Positions 21,864 to 35,700 of a DNA stretch of 64,000 nt are shown here, piece after piece; position 1 is the first letter of the stretch; the number at the start of each line of letters is the position of its first letter. The position numbers and the translations under genes were made by a program. Source of the DNA: Brachypodium distachyon (lineage: Eukaryota; Streptophyta; Magnoliopsida; Poales; Poaceae); contig NC_016133.3 of assembly GCF_000005505.3 (NCBI RefSeq), forward strand, positions 2,604,001 to 2,668,000, read 5' to 3'. A model generated the notes under the pieces. It had not been told where the DNA came from. It was given only the letters and a program-made list of their open reading frames with translations, and searched no databases.

Positions 21864-24800
21864 CTAGTATGCGACGGAAACGGTAGGACGTGCTGGGTGC
21901 GCCCGTGAGACGTCGCCGAACGCGGACTCGACGTCTCTGCGCAGTTGTTCACATTGCTCACGTGTCTCTTTGTATATGCCCGAGACACGCACGTCGATCT
22001 GCTGGAGGGCTAACAGGTTGTGGATGCCGACCGGCGTCGCGCCGCCCCAGCGCCCCAACCCGAACCAGAGAGCGAGCGTCCGTAGCTTGGGCATAGCTCC
22101 TGCCTCGAAGCGTAGGAATTCCGTGGCATCTTTATAAGAGGTGAACTCTACGCGCTCCAGAGCCGGGAATAGTCCCGTGCCCACCACCACCTTGTCTTGA
22201 GGGATATCCACTACACGGAAGAAGGCATGGACGAGCGAGGGAAGCATTCCAGGAACACGAACGTCCTCCGACGAGAATTGAACAGTGAGTAGATAGAGGG
22301 CCTGGAGGCAGCGGAGACCACCGATCCATTGGGGCACTCTTAAGAACTGCCACCATGTCAGATCCAGTACCTCGATGCGGGGAAGAGGATGATCCGGTAA
22401 TGACTCCAGCTGGTCGTCGTAGCCTTCACGCTCGCAACAGAGACGGAGGCGCTTGAGGCCACGGAGCTTTCCAACGGAGGAGACCAAAGCATCCACGCCA
22501 TCCTCCGTTAAATCGCATCCGTACGACGTGTACAGCTCCAACTCCCTTAGAGTGGTCAGCTCGCCCAGTCCCTTGATATCCTCCACCGAGCTCTCCCCCA
22601 TGCCAGAACAATTCAGGGTGCGGATGGATTTCATGTTCCGGGTCCCTTCAGGCAGCCCAGTCTCATACGGCAGGATCAGACGGAACAAATTGGGCAAGCA
22701 AACCACATCTGACGGAAAGCTTTGTACTGAGTCGCAGGATATCTCCAGAGTCTCCAGATGAACAAGCCCTTTAACTTCAACAGGGAGATCTATATCCACC
22801 CCCCCTCCCGCTGAAACCTTCAAATACCTCAACAGAAACAAGTGACCGATACCAGTGAGGTCGATTGTTATGTCCCAATATTCTGGAAACTCGAACACTA
22901 GCACCCGGAGATACTTAAACCGACAAAGAGGAGGTGTGTACTTGGAATCTCCGAACCTTGCATATGATCGAACCTGTGACAGACCAGTAGCAGGTACGGT
23001 CAAACCTGGTATTGCGGCGCCACCTGCGCTCAAGTTCAGGGATAATCGACGCACCTTGTAGTTGCCCCCATGCATTCTTTCCATCTCTTCATAGCCGTGT
23101 GCTGCACTCAGAAAGTTGTTCTCGGTACACTTGCTTAAAATCAAATCAAGCATCAGATCGTGCACTCTGCAAGAATGCACCTCTCCGTACATGTTTTCTT
23201 CACCAGGCTGAATCATGCTTCTGTTGATAAGCTCGTTGAAATAACTTTTGGCAACTTCCTCCAAATCTGCCCCATCAGGACCACTGACAAAGCCTTCGGC
23301 TACCCATTGTCGAGTCAGATCAACCCTCATGATCTCGCGGTCCTCAGGATACATACCGAGATACAGAAAACATGCCCGGAGACGGAGAGGAAGATTAAGG
23401 TAACTAAGGTTTAATATATTTTTCATCCCTTCCAAGGTGGGATATGCAGCAAAATTTGTTCCCAGAGAATCCTTTATGCTTTCCCAGTCACTCCTTGATC
23501 TTGCTTGGCGACTGCCTAATAGGCTTGCTATAGTGATAATTGCAAGTGGCAATCCACCACACTTCTTTAAAATCTGAGCTGAAACTTCTTGAAATTGAGG
23601 TGGACAAGCATCTTCAGACCTGAATACTCTACTGAAGAATAACCTCTTCGAGTCTTCATTGACAAGTGGCTTCATTCTATAAATGTATCCATGATGATCA
23701 TGGCATGCCCCACAAGCGACATCATCCAATCGCGTGGTAACTATTACTATACCCCCATTACCGCCTTCTGCGAAGACACAACTAATAGTATCCCAGGCAG
23801 ACTGATCCCACAAGTCATCAACTACAATAAGGTACCTGTTGAATTATTAACGTTGCTTAGATATGTTAGGAAATAAAAACGTTATAGTAACATACATATC
23901 ATATTTGATAAAAATGATGGCATACAATTTACAAAAAATGAAGAAGAGAAATACACAAAAGGTCCAGCAAAAAGGGAGCCACCTTGCTCTTAATTTGATG
24001 GACCTATAAAAAGTAAGGCCTCCTACTGATACCACGAAGCCAGGATACGCACACGCAAAGTCTCTTGCCTCAAGATGAAGTCGATCTAGTGGTTCCGCAA
24101 GGGTACCATATATGAAGCATTTCTACGGCTTAGTCAAAGTAATAGCTTTGTTTTGGAAGGATAGATGTGGTCCGTGTTCCATCTAGATATTTAGTGTCAA
24201 CCTCGTGAGTAACTACTAAAGTCAAAACAGAAGCCAAAAAGATTGGTCACAATAGCTCATTTTAAGGTTATCACCTATCAATAGCCGGATGACGGGTTTA
24301 ATAAACTGAATTAGTATTGAACATGTTCGTAGGCTTTTTCTATAAAGAATTTGATTTAGGACAAAGCTATAACAGCGATCTTATGATTTGGAACAAGGAG
24401 TACCTCTTATTTTTTAGATGTTCTCTAAGACGGTCGATGATGTCCGGCACCTCGTGAGCACGACGAGACTCCTCCACCCCAAGCTTCAACTCTAGGCCAC
24501 TGAGAAGGCTTGTCATGTCAGGCCTTTGAGAAACTGAAACAAATGCCGTGCATCCAAACTGGCCCTGGCCTCTGATCTTATCATACACTTGTTTGGCAAG
24601 TGTAGTTTTTCCTAGGCCTCCGAATCCCACAATGGAAACCACATTAAGCTTTCTCACACTGGCAGTCAACCAGTTGACAATTTCTTCCCTTGGGCCATCA
24701 ATACCCACAAGACCCGCCGCCTCTTTGTATATCGCCGGGACCCGGGGATCGACAGGAACGGCGCCGGAGGCAGGGTTGATATATTCATCAATCTTGTACC

Positions 24801-25212
24801 TCAGTCGCCGTTCGTTCGCCTTGAGTGCAAGACCCTTGAGCTCCTCGATCCGGTCAGCGATCTTATGACGCCTCCCCAGCCTCCTAAGACGCTGCGCCGT
24901 CTTCCTAACGAAGCCCACCTTGGCATCCGCAACGCCAACGCCAAGGTCATGAATGAAGTCATCGATGCAGTTTTCCATGTCATACGACATCTCCCTGACA
25001 TGGTCCCTCCAGTCCTTGGCCAAGGGATCGGGTTCGTCCATGAGCTCCAGTTTGTCGAGGAGAGCTTTCATGGCGCTGAGCTCATCCTTGAGGAACGAGG
25101 CCTGCTTCCTCACGCCTGTGAGCTTCTTGTATTCCTCCCCGAGCAGCGCGGTGAGCTTGCCCAGGAGCGGGTTCATCACCCCGCTGGTCGCGCTCACGAT
25201 TTCTGCTGCCAT
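21864..25212 (-). CDS. CC-NB-LRR disease resistance protein (NLR2)
   Basis: Two exons, 25212-24404 and 23835-21864, give 926 residues. It is a close paralogue of NLR1 in the same orientation, alike in coding sequence, intron position and both flanks. It has MAAEIVSATSG at the start, MSYDMENCIDDF, P-loop GFGGLGKTT, VVDDLW, VIVTTR, CGGLPLAI, CFLYLGMYPED and VHD. Differences from NLR1 are spread through the linker after the coiled coil (GVGVADAK) and a two-residue insertion (GQGQFGC) after the P-loop, and are densest in the LRRs, for instance GCDLTEDGVDALV and LYTSYG. That pattern fits changing recognition specificity. The intron is 568 bp, lacking a stretch that NLR1 carries at about 14415-14525. 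No disabling mutation was seen. Confidence 0.92.
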
Positions 25213-28110
25213 CTCGCTCCAGAGTAACCTCACTCGCCAAGTAGCTAGCTAGTGGTTTGTTCGCTGCGAGAGTCTAAGCAAGTGAATCTGGCTGCTGAGG
25301 AGGAGTGCTGCGCAGCTCTCGCCGGTGCTATCTATACAAGTGCAACTACTGCCTCGCGTGGTGGTGGAGCTGTCGTTGGTGATGTTGGGGAGCAGGCAAG
25401 CCCCACTACTGCAGTTATGAATCAACCACTGGCCACTGCTATGAATTATTGTCCTCCATCCATCTCATGGTCACCACCTCAACAAGTAGCTAGCCAGTGG
25501 TATGTTCGCTGCGAGACTGCAAGCAAAGGAATCTGGCTGCTGTGGAGAGCTGCCAAGCTCTCGCCGGTGCTACCCGTACAGTACTGGCTACTGCATACTA
25601 CTGACCTTTTATATTAAGTTAGTATAAATTTTATGCTAGGTGTGACATTTTTTACGAAGCAGAGAAAATGGCAACCAATGCGAGCTGTCGTCGGTGATGT
25701 TAATTACGACGGACAGGCAAGACCCACTACTGCAATTATGAATCAACAACTGCTATCGATTATTGTCCTCCATCTCTCACGGTCACCAAGGTACAGGCCA
25801 TGTCGGACACTGTTAGCCCACTTTTTTACTCCATCGTGGCTATCAATTTGCCCGGCCATTATTGCTTCTCACTGTTCCTCTCGACCAAACTGCAGACCTT
25901 GGATCCAAGTATATACTGCAAATTGTTTTGTGCTAGGATTTTAACTGGTTCAAGTTTATTGCAAATCTTCGTACTAGAATTTTTCCTAGTTCAACTCTAG
26001 TGCTAACTTTTTTTCTTATTAGAAGTTTTCATGGTCGAACTCTAGTGCAAATTATTTTGTACTAAGATTTCGGATTTAAACTACTTCATGTTTATTTCAA
26101 ATTCTTTGTTCTAGTTTTCGACTAGTTCAACTCTATGGCGCAAATTCTTTGTGCTACTTGATTTTTCCCGGTTCAACTCTAGTGCAAGTACTCTGGGCTA
26201 GGATTGTTTTTCTTAGTTCAACTCTAGTGCATTTTTTTGGAAAAAATTCCTAGTCTACTTTAGTGCGAATTCTTTTGCTAGGTTTTTGACCGGATAAATT
26301 CTAATGCAAAAAATGTGAATTAGGATTTTTTAGTTTAACTCTAGTGCAAATTTGTACTTACTAGATTTTTGACCAGCTCAATTCTAGAGCAAAAATCTTG
26401 AACCAGGATTTTTCTACTAGTACAAGTCCACTGCAAATGTTTTGCACTACAAGTATTGGTAGTTCAACTCAAATGCAATAAAATTAGACCAAACCAGATG
26501 CATATACATGCCATGCACTAGCTGCTTCGAGTGTACTAGTGAAAATTAACTTGCATAACAGCATGTACAATTTCAGTGAGAACAACAAATCATCGAGGCA
26601 TCAGAAATCAAAAGTGCGTCACAGCAATGTACTAAGTAACAGCAGCAGAATCCTCACCTTCCGTCCACAGATCTCTCACAGACCTCTTGCCTGCAGCAGC
26701 TCGCGGTTCTCCGTGGACGCGCGACAGCAGGGGGCAGCTAGCCTGGATCACTAGAGGTAAGAAGAAGAAGCGACGGAAGGTTATTTAGGTCCAAATTTTT
26801 TACATAATATAATGGGTATCGATGAACATTACAGATGTGACGGCATTTATCTGAACCGACAAACAAACAAAAAAAAAGAAGCCAAATGGCGTTTTTCAAT
26901 TTTTCTTTTCCTTGCTATCGAACTTTTAAGAATAACTAGCAAAAAGATATGAATAAACCCTTCACTTCTTGCTTGAAGGTACCAGAATAGAACCAGAGAG
27001 ACGGACAACAACCAAGTAGAGCTAGCTAGTGGAGTACTATGTTCGCTGCGAGAGTGTAAGCAAATGAGTCTGGCTGCTGTAGTTACTAGTGCACAGCTAC
27101 TAGTGCAAGCTGTGGCTGGTGATGTTAGTTATTACGACGGACAAATGACGATGGTAGCTGCATGGATGCAGAGCAGACAAGCCCCATTACTGCAATTATG
27201 AATCAACCACTGCTATCAATTCCATCACCAACTCACCACCTACCGCGTGAACGTGATCCTCTGCACTACTTTGCTCAGGGAATTTCCGAAACGAAAAGTA
27301 AGCATTACTTTGTGCAACTTGCTTAATAATCTTAATTGCTTGAGATGACCTGACCTACTCTTTAGTTGATCAGATAATACCCCAGTATATAATTTACCGT
27401 GCTGCTATTTGTTGCTCGTTGTTTGAATCCAGCTCCGGTTGCATATACTGTATATACTCCTTTTGCTGGGCAACAAGCAATGGCTCTCTCCGGGGTAAAA
27501 AGCACAACTGGGCAACAAGAAAAAGGTGAACATGAGTAGCCTCCGTAAGATAAACAGCTCGATTTTTGGTGAATTTCATTTCGTCAAAAATTAAACAGAA
27601 CACCATCCTAGTACCCACAGCTGCGATAAAACTGGACCAAACCAGAGGCATATGCACGCTGTGCACTGGCTACTTCGAATGTACTAGTGAAAATTAACTT
27701 GCATAACAGTATGTGCAATTTCAGTGAGAACAACAAATCATCCAGGCATCAGAAATCGATAGTAACAGCAGCAGACAGAATCCTCACCTTACGTCCACAG
27801 ATCTCACGGACCTTGCCTGCAGCAGCTCGCGGTTCTACGTGGATGCCGCGACAGCACGGGGCAGCTAACCTGGATCACCGCCGCCGTCCAGCCATCAAAT
27901 CCGTCACGATGAGGCCGTCGCCTGCCCCCGCCGGAGCTCGGAGGGTGGCGGCGGGCATCCATACGACGCAGTCGGCGACCACGAGCAGCCTGGAAAGCTC
28001 GGATCCAGGTCCTGATGACCCGGCGACTGGAGGTGGAGGGCAAGCGGTGGAGGCGGTGAGGCACAGGACGCGAGGGGCGCCGAAGCAGCGGGAGGTGTCA
28101 AGTGGGGACT
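25213..28110. repeat. NLR upstream block R2 with internal duplications
   Basis: Homologous to R1 but longer. Within it, about 26480-26760 and 27640-27870 are two copies of one segment (caacaaatcatc, ctgcctgcagcagctcgcgg). The gcaagccccactactgca motif recurs near 25395, 25710 and 27176. The last part (27600-28110) runs into the upstream side of F-box B. Open frames such as the ATG-led one at 27917 are not conserved in frame with R1. No gene is supported. Confidence 0.7.
25935..26480 (+). repeat. Degenerate minisatellite, unit about 45-55 bp
   Basis: About ten diverged units carry the core gttcaactctagtgcaaatt followed by an aggatttttc-like segment. R1 keeps only the last units (from about 16270), and R3 keeps the first ones up to about 59397 plus 60027-60100, so the array has expanded or been lost in different copies. 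Confidence 0.7.
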
Positions 28111-28379
28111 ATGTAGCACATCTGGAACCATATAAACCATGCAACAGAATGATCATATATTTTGAAGGGAAAGATTAGGTACATCGGATCACAATGGTGC
28201 GAGCCCAAAAATAAACAAAACACCCTGCGCATCAAATCAGCCGATAACTGATCCACATTCCCTGTAATCAAATCCTGGCAATCAAATTTCCAACAAAGTT
28301 GCTTCCAAAATGGGCAGATTTCAAATCCCCCAAAATGAGAACAGCCCCTCTCCGGCTCTCCACCCGCCCGGCCACCCCG

Positions 28380-29623
28380 ATGGCGCCGCCGCCAACCTCC
28401 CACCCAGACCCACGAGCACCGCCGGAACCGCCGTTCTTTCAAGTCCCGGACGAGCTCCTCCAGGAAATCTTCCTCCGTCTTCCCACGGCCGCCGACCTCG
28501 CCCGCGCCTCCACGGCCTGAACCGCCTTCCGCCGCGTCATCGCCGACCACAAGTTCCTCCGCTGCTACCGCGCCCTCCACCCACCGCCCCTCGTCGGCGT
28601 CATAGGCAAGTACTTTATACCAGCGCAGCCGCCGCACCCCTCCGCTGCCGCCGCCCGCGCCTTCGCTGGCTTCGACTTCTCCTGCTCCTCCTTCCTCCCC
28701 TCCACCGCCGGCCGCAGGTGGAGTCGACTTGATTTCTTCGAAGGGCGAGCCCTCCTCGCCGGCGGCCCGGTCAAAGAAGGCAAAAGTGGCATCCGGATCT
28801 TCGCGGAGCATGAGGGGTCCGACTTACAGTACAGCGAATTTTTGGTCAGGGACCTCGCTGTGTGCGACCCTGTGCACCGCCGCTACGTGCTGCTGCCTGC
28901 CGTCCCCGCCGATCTAACCGCGTTGATCCATAAACCAGACTTCCTGGACATGAAGACTTTCCTTGCTCCCGGCGAGGATGGCGGTGACCCCTTATCATTT
29001 AGAGTGATGTGCATGGCGCAACACCGAAACAAACTGGTTCTCCTCATCTTCTCGTCGGGTGGACAATGGCGTGCTCTTACGTTTGACCGGTCGAATGCTC
29101 AGGCATTAGCTTCACTTTTACAATGTAAGCCTTGCTTGTCAGATCGTCAATACGTCCATGGACACTTTTATTGGCCATTGCGTTTCCCGAATAAGCTGCT
29201 TGCGCTTGATGTGCACGTGATGGAGTTCTCTGCTATTGACCTCCCACCAGAAGAGCAAAATAGCCGTTTTGTCATTGTCGAGGCAGCAGAAGGAATGCTT
29301 GGAATGCTCAGTATATGCGATCGTGATGACAGTGAAGATGACGCATATTCGCTCACGTATTCCGTTCTGAGAAATAACCAATGGCAGTCGGAGAAGGTCA
29401 TCCCATTGCCGATAATGCGTCGGTATCTGATGGGTGTAGCTGGGGATACCTGCTTTTAGAAACGCTGTACACCACATCTTCAGAAGAGCAGCTAAATATT
29501 GGGTATTTTTCGGTGGACATCAAGACGTTGCTGGTTGAGTTGTTCGCTGGGCTTAGCGAAGCCATCTTTCCTGGTCGACTATATGCTGGTTTCCCACCTT
29601 CATTGTGTGCACCAACTCTATAA
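28380..29623 (+). pseudogene. F-box gene copy B, disabled by two mutations
   Basis: Full-length homologue of the intact copy C. It starts at an ATG followed by GCGCCGCCGCCAACC and encodes PDELLQEIFLRLPTAADLAR of the F-box. At 28518-28520 the Trp codon that follows ASTA in copy C is TGA. The frame then stays open through DPVHRRYVLLPAVPADL and LRNNQWQSEKVIPL, until one G is missing from a G-run near 29444 (copy A has the extra G). That creates a stop at once, while the true C-terminus continues in another frame to CAPTL at 29623. The first mutation alone should abolish the protein. It sits between the divergent NLR2 and NLR3 genes. Confidence 0.88.
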
Positions 29624-30680
29624 AGTGGTGAGCATATGATCCTATTCTTTCCTTACTCGTATTTAATTTGGTCCCAATATGTTGTAGCAAAGTAATATGT
29701 TGCAGCTTTTTTTCCGCTGATAATGTACCTTGCCACTCTGCTTATTTATTACTTTTGCTTTTGTTTCCCTGGTCAGAATGTATTTAATCAGGTTCCTTAT
29801 GTTGTTGTATGATATCCTTTCTGCATCTACGCCCTTCTAGCCTCATTCTTGCTCCTCTGCATCTTCCTCTTCAAGCTCCTCAGCTCTTACATCTGCGTAA
29901 CTTTGTTTCCTTCATTGACACCTCTTTTAGCCTTATTCTTGTCTCCTCTGTATCTGCATGTTCAAGCTTCTCAGCTTTTGTATCTGCATAACCTTGTTTT
30001 CCTTCTTTGAATAAATTGGTTTCTTCAATGCTCAGCGTAGCACACTAGCACATCTTATCGTATAAAATCTTGGTTGCTTAAATCATATGCACACATGGAA
30101 ACTTCAGCCTGTGGCTTCGTGCCGTATGCACATCAGGATGTTTGCAAAGGACATATTTGGATTCTTGTTTCCTGATTTTTAGGTCACTGTGCAATGTGAT
30201 AGGTATCTCCTTGTTATATCTGGTGTCAACTTCTTGCATCACATGCAGCCATTGATCTATCTGATGCTTGTTAACATTCAATGCTTCTTAATCATATTTG
30301 GTAATTCCTTTTGGTGCCTTCTTCACATGGAAAATTCATGTTGTTTCATCTACGCACAGATGCTGATGCCATGTCAAAAAAGAGTTGATTCCGCTGAGCG
30401 CATTGTGGCCTTGGAAGAGAAAGTGGTGCATGGATTGGACGTGCCTCTACTTCATAGTTTATATATCTGCTTGTTTCAGTGAGCTATGATGTGTGTGCCG
30501 TGCTATCCTCACGTACAATTTTTTTTCTTTCCAGTTACAACATTTGAAGTGTATTCCAATTTCTGAACTTTTAGGTACTGGCTATTTGCAAACCATTGAA
30601 TCTCTGAATATTTTTTGTTACTGCAATGTTGAATTGGTGTGCTCTGCTTAAAGTGCGTGTTTGTTGATGCAGTGAACTCC
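29624..30680 (+). other. 3' flank of F-box B with remnant exons
   Basis: Homologous to the flanks of copies A and C. The AERIVALEEKVVHGLD island (about 30390-30440) and the LLGTGYLQTIESLN island (about 30570-30605, after a tttctttccag acceptor-like site) are recognisable but broken. A T-rich local repeat with ctcctctgcat and cttcaagc(t)cctcag phrases occupies about 29810-30000. Confidence 0.5.
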
Positions 30681-30776
30681 TGCAATGACAGTTGACAGGG
30701 TCTAAATGAAACAATGTTTCTTTTTTCTCTAAAGAAACAAGGTTACTGAATAAAACGTTTTGACTGGGTTACCAAA

Positions 30777-30893
30777 TATTTCCTCCGTCCCATATTAAGT
30801 GTCTCAAATTTGCCTAAATATGGATGTATTTATGACTAAAAAGCGTCTAGATTCATGTAATATTTCGACATTTGATATGTGACGGAGGGAGTA
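30777..30893. repeat. Stowaway-type MITE
   Basis: TA-flanked element with ends TTTCCTCCGTCCCATATTAA and GATATGTGACGGAGGGAG and the shared aaaaagcgtctagattcatg core. Confidence 0.8.
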
Positions 30894-31399
30894 CAAAGCC
30901 GTCCTTCCTTTATTTACCATCCATGAGCCATGGATGCCTAGTTTATTCTGAAAACTGACAGTGACAAAGCACTGATGGAAATCAGCTGACAGCCAAAATC
31001 GATAACACAAACTGTACATCAATCGTTTTCTTTTATATATTTTGCGAAGAAAACTGTACAACAATCCTAAAAGTGCCGATGAGGATGTTGGGCAAGTTTT
31101 CAGTTCATGCAATTAATATATTATGCGGCTAGGAAGCAAAAGGTCTTCGATAATGAATTGCAAAAAATGGTGGGAACTGCACGGGAGGACCGTAAGAATA
31201 TCGGCGCTGTTATTTCTGCAGATACCAAGAAAGGAAATTATAATTATTTATTTTCTCTTCCAGGGAAATATCGACAATATTATGTATTTTTATTGACCTG
31301 CAATATTATGATACGATGCTCATCGGTGGCTGCATTTGGTTCGAGTCAAAGTCAGCTATCAGTTACTCTTCTTCATATTACAAATAGACTAGAACCTAG

Positions 31400-31763
31400 G
31401 GATTAGCGACATGTTTTCTGATGACCTATGTTGTCTGAAGGTTTATCTATATGATATGCAGTCAGATCGCTGAAAAGTCTTCAGTTTGAAAATGGATTCC
31501 TATTTTTTTGAAAAAGAAGACATACCCTTCCGCCTCTACATGCACAGAACCGTAGCAGGCATCAAGACCAAACAGATCGTCTTAACAACAAAAGAATACA
31601 ATGTTCTTTATAAATAAATTAGGATTGGAGGATTAGTTATGTTTTTCGATGACCTATGTTTGTGTAAATATTTATGTATATGTATATGATGCAATCGGAT
31701 CACCGAAAAGATCTCTGACTAACTGTCGGAACATGAAAGGTAGTTTGAAAACGGATTCCTATT
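31400..31763 (+). repeat. Diverged direct duplication around a short insert
   Basis: About 110 bases at 31400-31507 (tctgatgacctatgtt, gtttgaaaa, ggattcctattt) recur at about 31635-31763 in diverged form (ttcgatgacctatgtt, gtttgaaaa, cggattcctattt). Between them, about 31508-31630 is unrelated sequence. No gene is seen from 30894 to 32680. Confidence 0.55.
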
Positions 31764-32689
31764 TGAAGAGTGCAGTTGCAACTTGTTGGATTTTGTAGAT
31801 CCTTCTAAGGCCCTCAATACCCATATATCAAACATGTTTTTACTAATTTTTACAGTGTGATGTGTTGCTATTCATGGATTAGCTGGACCTACCTTTTTTC
31901 CCTTCATGAATCATGAGATCAATATCGAGAATGCAGTTCATCCAACGAAAAACAAAACTCCGACATAATTATACAACTCTGACGCAATATGGCCCAAATA
32001 AGTACAAAAATTGAAATGAATCGTACCAGTATATACCGAGATTTATTACTCATTTTTTGTACTTGTTATTAAAATTTCAAATTACTCGTTCAATTTCAGT
32101 CAAGAGAATGAAAGGTAGTACTCCAATAAGAACTACAGTATTTTAACAGGGTGACCGGATGCCGATCGACTCGATCGGAAGGATGCCGACTCAGGCAAAG
32201 TTTAATTTATCCTTACCATAGAGCCCCTGTTAACTAGGCGATGTATATACGTACGTGTGTGCACAAGTCAACTTGACCGGGAAAAATAATTCCCGGTATA
32301 CGCTGATGGGCGACTGCTACAATAACATGACCTGACCACATGAACTTGGGCAACTTATACATACATTTTCAAACTCTTAATAGACGACTTCTTAATAGAA
32401 AACCCGGAAAAACAAACATTGCATATGTACGAGGAAGCAAAACTCTGTACAAAATACACTCCAATATCTTCTTGTTTGAATGGTCTTTGGTCTAAAGGAA
32501 AGAAAGGTTCCTATTTTGCAGTGTCACGCCGCTCGTCACGGAGCAAAAAGTCCACTCATCAGACCCTATACTACATGATTGCACGAACATTTATTGGTTA
32601 ATCTTGGCGTGGGTCTACAAGGTAATGACCTGTCAAAAAAAATACATTTACAAGAAGTCAGATACTCAGGTTGCAGTACAGGCCAGTAC

Positions 32690-32697
32690 TATAAATA
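32690..32697 (+). promoter_or_regulatory. TATA box of NLR3
   Basis: TATAAATA lies about 109 bases before the NLR3 ATG, implying a 5' leader of roughly 75 bases. Position and sequence fit a plant TATA box; no transcript data. Confidence 0.5.
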
Positions 32698-32798
32698 ACC
32701 CCATGGGATTAAGGAGCTGCATGCATTCTACCAGCGGATTCCTCCGCGCCAACCTTCACCGTTTGCTATATAGCTTGCCACAAAGAAAGGAGATCGAG

Positions 32799-35700
32799 AT
32801 GGCCAGAATCGTGAGCACGACGGCGGGGATGATGAAACCCCTCGTCGGCAAGCTCGCGATGCTGATGGGCGACGACTACAATATGCTCACCGGGATGAGG
32901 ACGCAGGTGTCCTTCCTCGAGAAAGAGCTCAGCGCCATGAGCGCCGCCCTGGAGAAGATGGAGCTCATGGACGACGAACACTTCGACCCGCAGGCCAAGA
33001 ACTGGAGGGACCATGTCAGGGAGATGTCCTATGACATGGAGGACTGCGTCGACGACTTCATGAGAGACCTCGGATCTGCCAACGCCACTTCTTCAGGCTT
33101 CGTCCAGAAGATCACCCAGTTCTTCCAGACAATGTGGGCATCTTACCAGATCGGCCGCCGGATCGAGGAGCTCAAGGTCCTCGCGCTTGAGGCGAATGAA
33201 CGGCGCCTGAGGTACAAGATTGATGATTATATCAATTCTGCCTCCGGCGTCGTTCCCATCGATCCCCGGATCTCGGCGATCTACCAGGAGGCGGCAGGTC
33301 TTGTGGGTATCGATGGCCCAAGGGAAGAACTTGTCGGCTGGTTGAAAGATTCAAGCAGAAAACTCAAGGTGGTGTCTATTGTGGGGTTTGGAGGTCTGGG
33401 GAAAACCACGCTTGCCAAACAAGTGTATGATGAGATCCGAGGGCAGTTTGGCTGCAAGGCGTTTGTTCCGGTTTCTCAAAGACCTGATATGACAAGCCTC
33501 CTCACTGGCCTGCAATTGAAGCTTGGGATGGAGGAGTCTTCTCGTGTTCATGAGCTGCAAGACATCATTGACAATCTTAGAAAATATCTCACAAATAAGA
33601 GGTACTACTCATTCACTTCTTCCTTGTGCAAAGTTATGTTAGTTTTGAATAACTGTGTGATTCGTTCAACGTTCAACCTACTACTATATAGTCGTGCTTG
33701 TTAACTTAATTGTAACCTTCTTGTTAGATCAAACTTACATCTGGGTTTCCTGTCTACATGTATAGATTCATGCAAACAGCTTATATAGTTATGTACTTTA
33801 AAAAAAAGCTTATATAGTTATGTGACATATGGTAGAAATCATATGTTTTGATGATGTTAATTTATTTTTTCAAATATTTTCATGATGTTTTGAATGGTGA
33901 ATTGGTGCACAACATGCCCTCCTGTTCTATCTATGAGTAGAGTGTGGCCCAGGGCAAACTGCTGCAACAAAGAGGACGATCCATCATAAGTTTAACCGTC
34001 TTAATTAGTTTTTCCTTTTAGAACAACTCATACAGTTTTCTTTGACTGAAAATATAATACATATAATTAATTATAATATATCGTAGAAGTCAACTTATTC
34101 GATTTACCCAAATAAAGAAGATAAAAATCCAAGTAATGTTGCCTAAGCGAAGCATTATTTCTAAGCTAAAAAAAACTTCACTATTACCGATCTTGTTAAC
34201 ATGTCACCTATGTTGTTAATTGGATGTTAAATATCTAAATATATATGTGCCTGCTAATTTACAGATGTACTCCCTCCGTCCCATATTAACTGACGAAATA
34301 TTACATGTACCTAGATGTTTTTTTAATATAAATACATTCATATTTGGGTAAATTTGAGTCACTTAATATGGGACGGAGGGAGTAGCAGATATGTTTTACA
34401 TTCTTTTCATGTGATTTAAAGAGTTTTGATACTTCAGTCGCAATTTAAAATCATATAGCCTATGCTGCAATATTAACTTCTGCATATAATACAACAGGTA
34501 CCTTATTGTAGTTGACGACCTGTGGGATCACTCTGCATGGAACGCAATTAGTTGTGCCTTTCCAGAGAATGGTACAGGGAGTAGAATAATAGTGACCACA
34601 CGAGTAGAAGATGTTGCTCGTGGGGCTTGTTTCAATCACCGTGAGTGCATTTATAGAATGAAGCCACTCAAAGAGGAGGAGTCAAGAAGGTTATTCTTTA
34701 ATAGAGTATTTGGGTCCGAAGATGCCTGCCCACAGCAATTTGAAGAAATCTCGGATGAAATTCTGAAGAAGTGTGGTGGACTGCCACTTGCAATCATCAC
34801 TATAGCTAGTCTGTTAGCCAGTCATCAAGCAGGATCAAGAAGCGACTGGGAGAGCATCAGGAATTCTCTGGGTGCCAAGTTTGCCACAAAACCCACACTG
34901 GAAGAGATGAGGAGTATACTAAACCTTAGCTACATGCATATTCCTCTTCATCTTCGTGTATGTTTTCTATACCTTGGTATGTATCCAGAGGACCATGAGA
35001 TCAACAGGGATGATCTGGTTCGGCAATGGATAGCAGAAGGCTTCGTCAATCATTTGCATGGATCAGATTTGGAGGATGTTGGTAAGAGCTATTTCAATGA
35101 GCTTATCAACAGAAGCATGATTCAATCTGGTTCAATCAAGTATGGGGAGGTTGTGTCATGCAGGGTGCACGATATGATGCTTGACTTGATCCTAAGCAAG
35201 TGTGCAGAAGATAATTTTATATGCGTGGCATATAATTCTGAAGATGTGGCGAGAATGCATGGTTCGGAGTACAAGGTCCGTCGGCTGTCCTTGGGATCTA
35301 GTTCTGGGGATGCAACATCAAGGGCCATTGATACAAGCATGTCACAAGTCAGATCATTCTCCCGGTTTGGAGAGTCCAAGTATGCACCTCCTCTCACACG
35401 GTTTAAGCATCTCCGGATGCTTCTCTTCAAGATCCCATACAAGAGGAACATGATCGTGGACCTCACTGCTATCGGACAATTGTTCCAACTGAGGTATCTA
35501 CATGTTTCAGCAGAATCAGGCTGCATAGAGCTCCCTGCTGAAGTTCGAGGGCTTGTTAATCTGGAGACACTGGAGATATATGCCCGATTGGAGGGGAGCC
35601 TCCCGTCAGATATCTATCTCTTGTCTCGCTTGACCCGTCTGATTCTTCCATACCGTGTGAAGCTGCCTGAAAGGCTCAAGAACATGAAATCACTGCACAC

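Noticed and set aside
28842..29459. 205-codon frame in F-box B as a functional short gene
   Set aside because: It opens at a TTG inside the homologous coding region, has no F-box, and ends at the one-base deletion.
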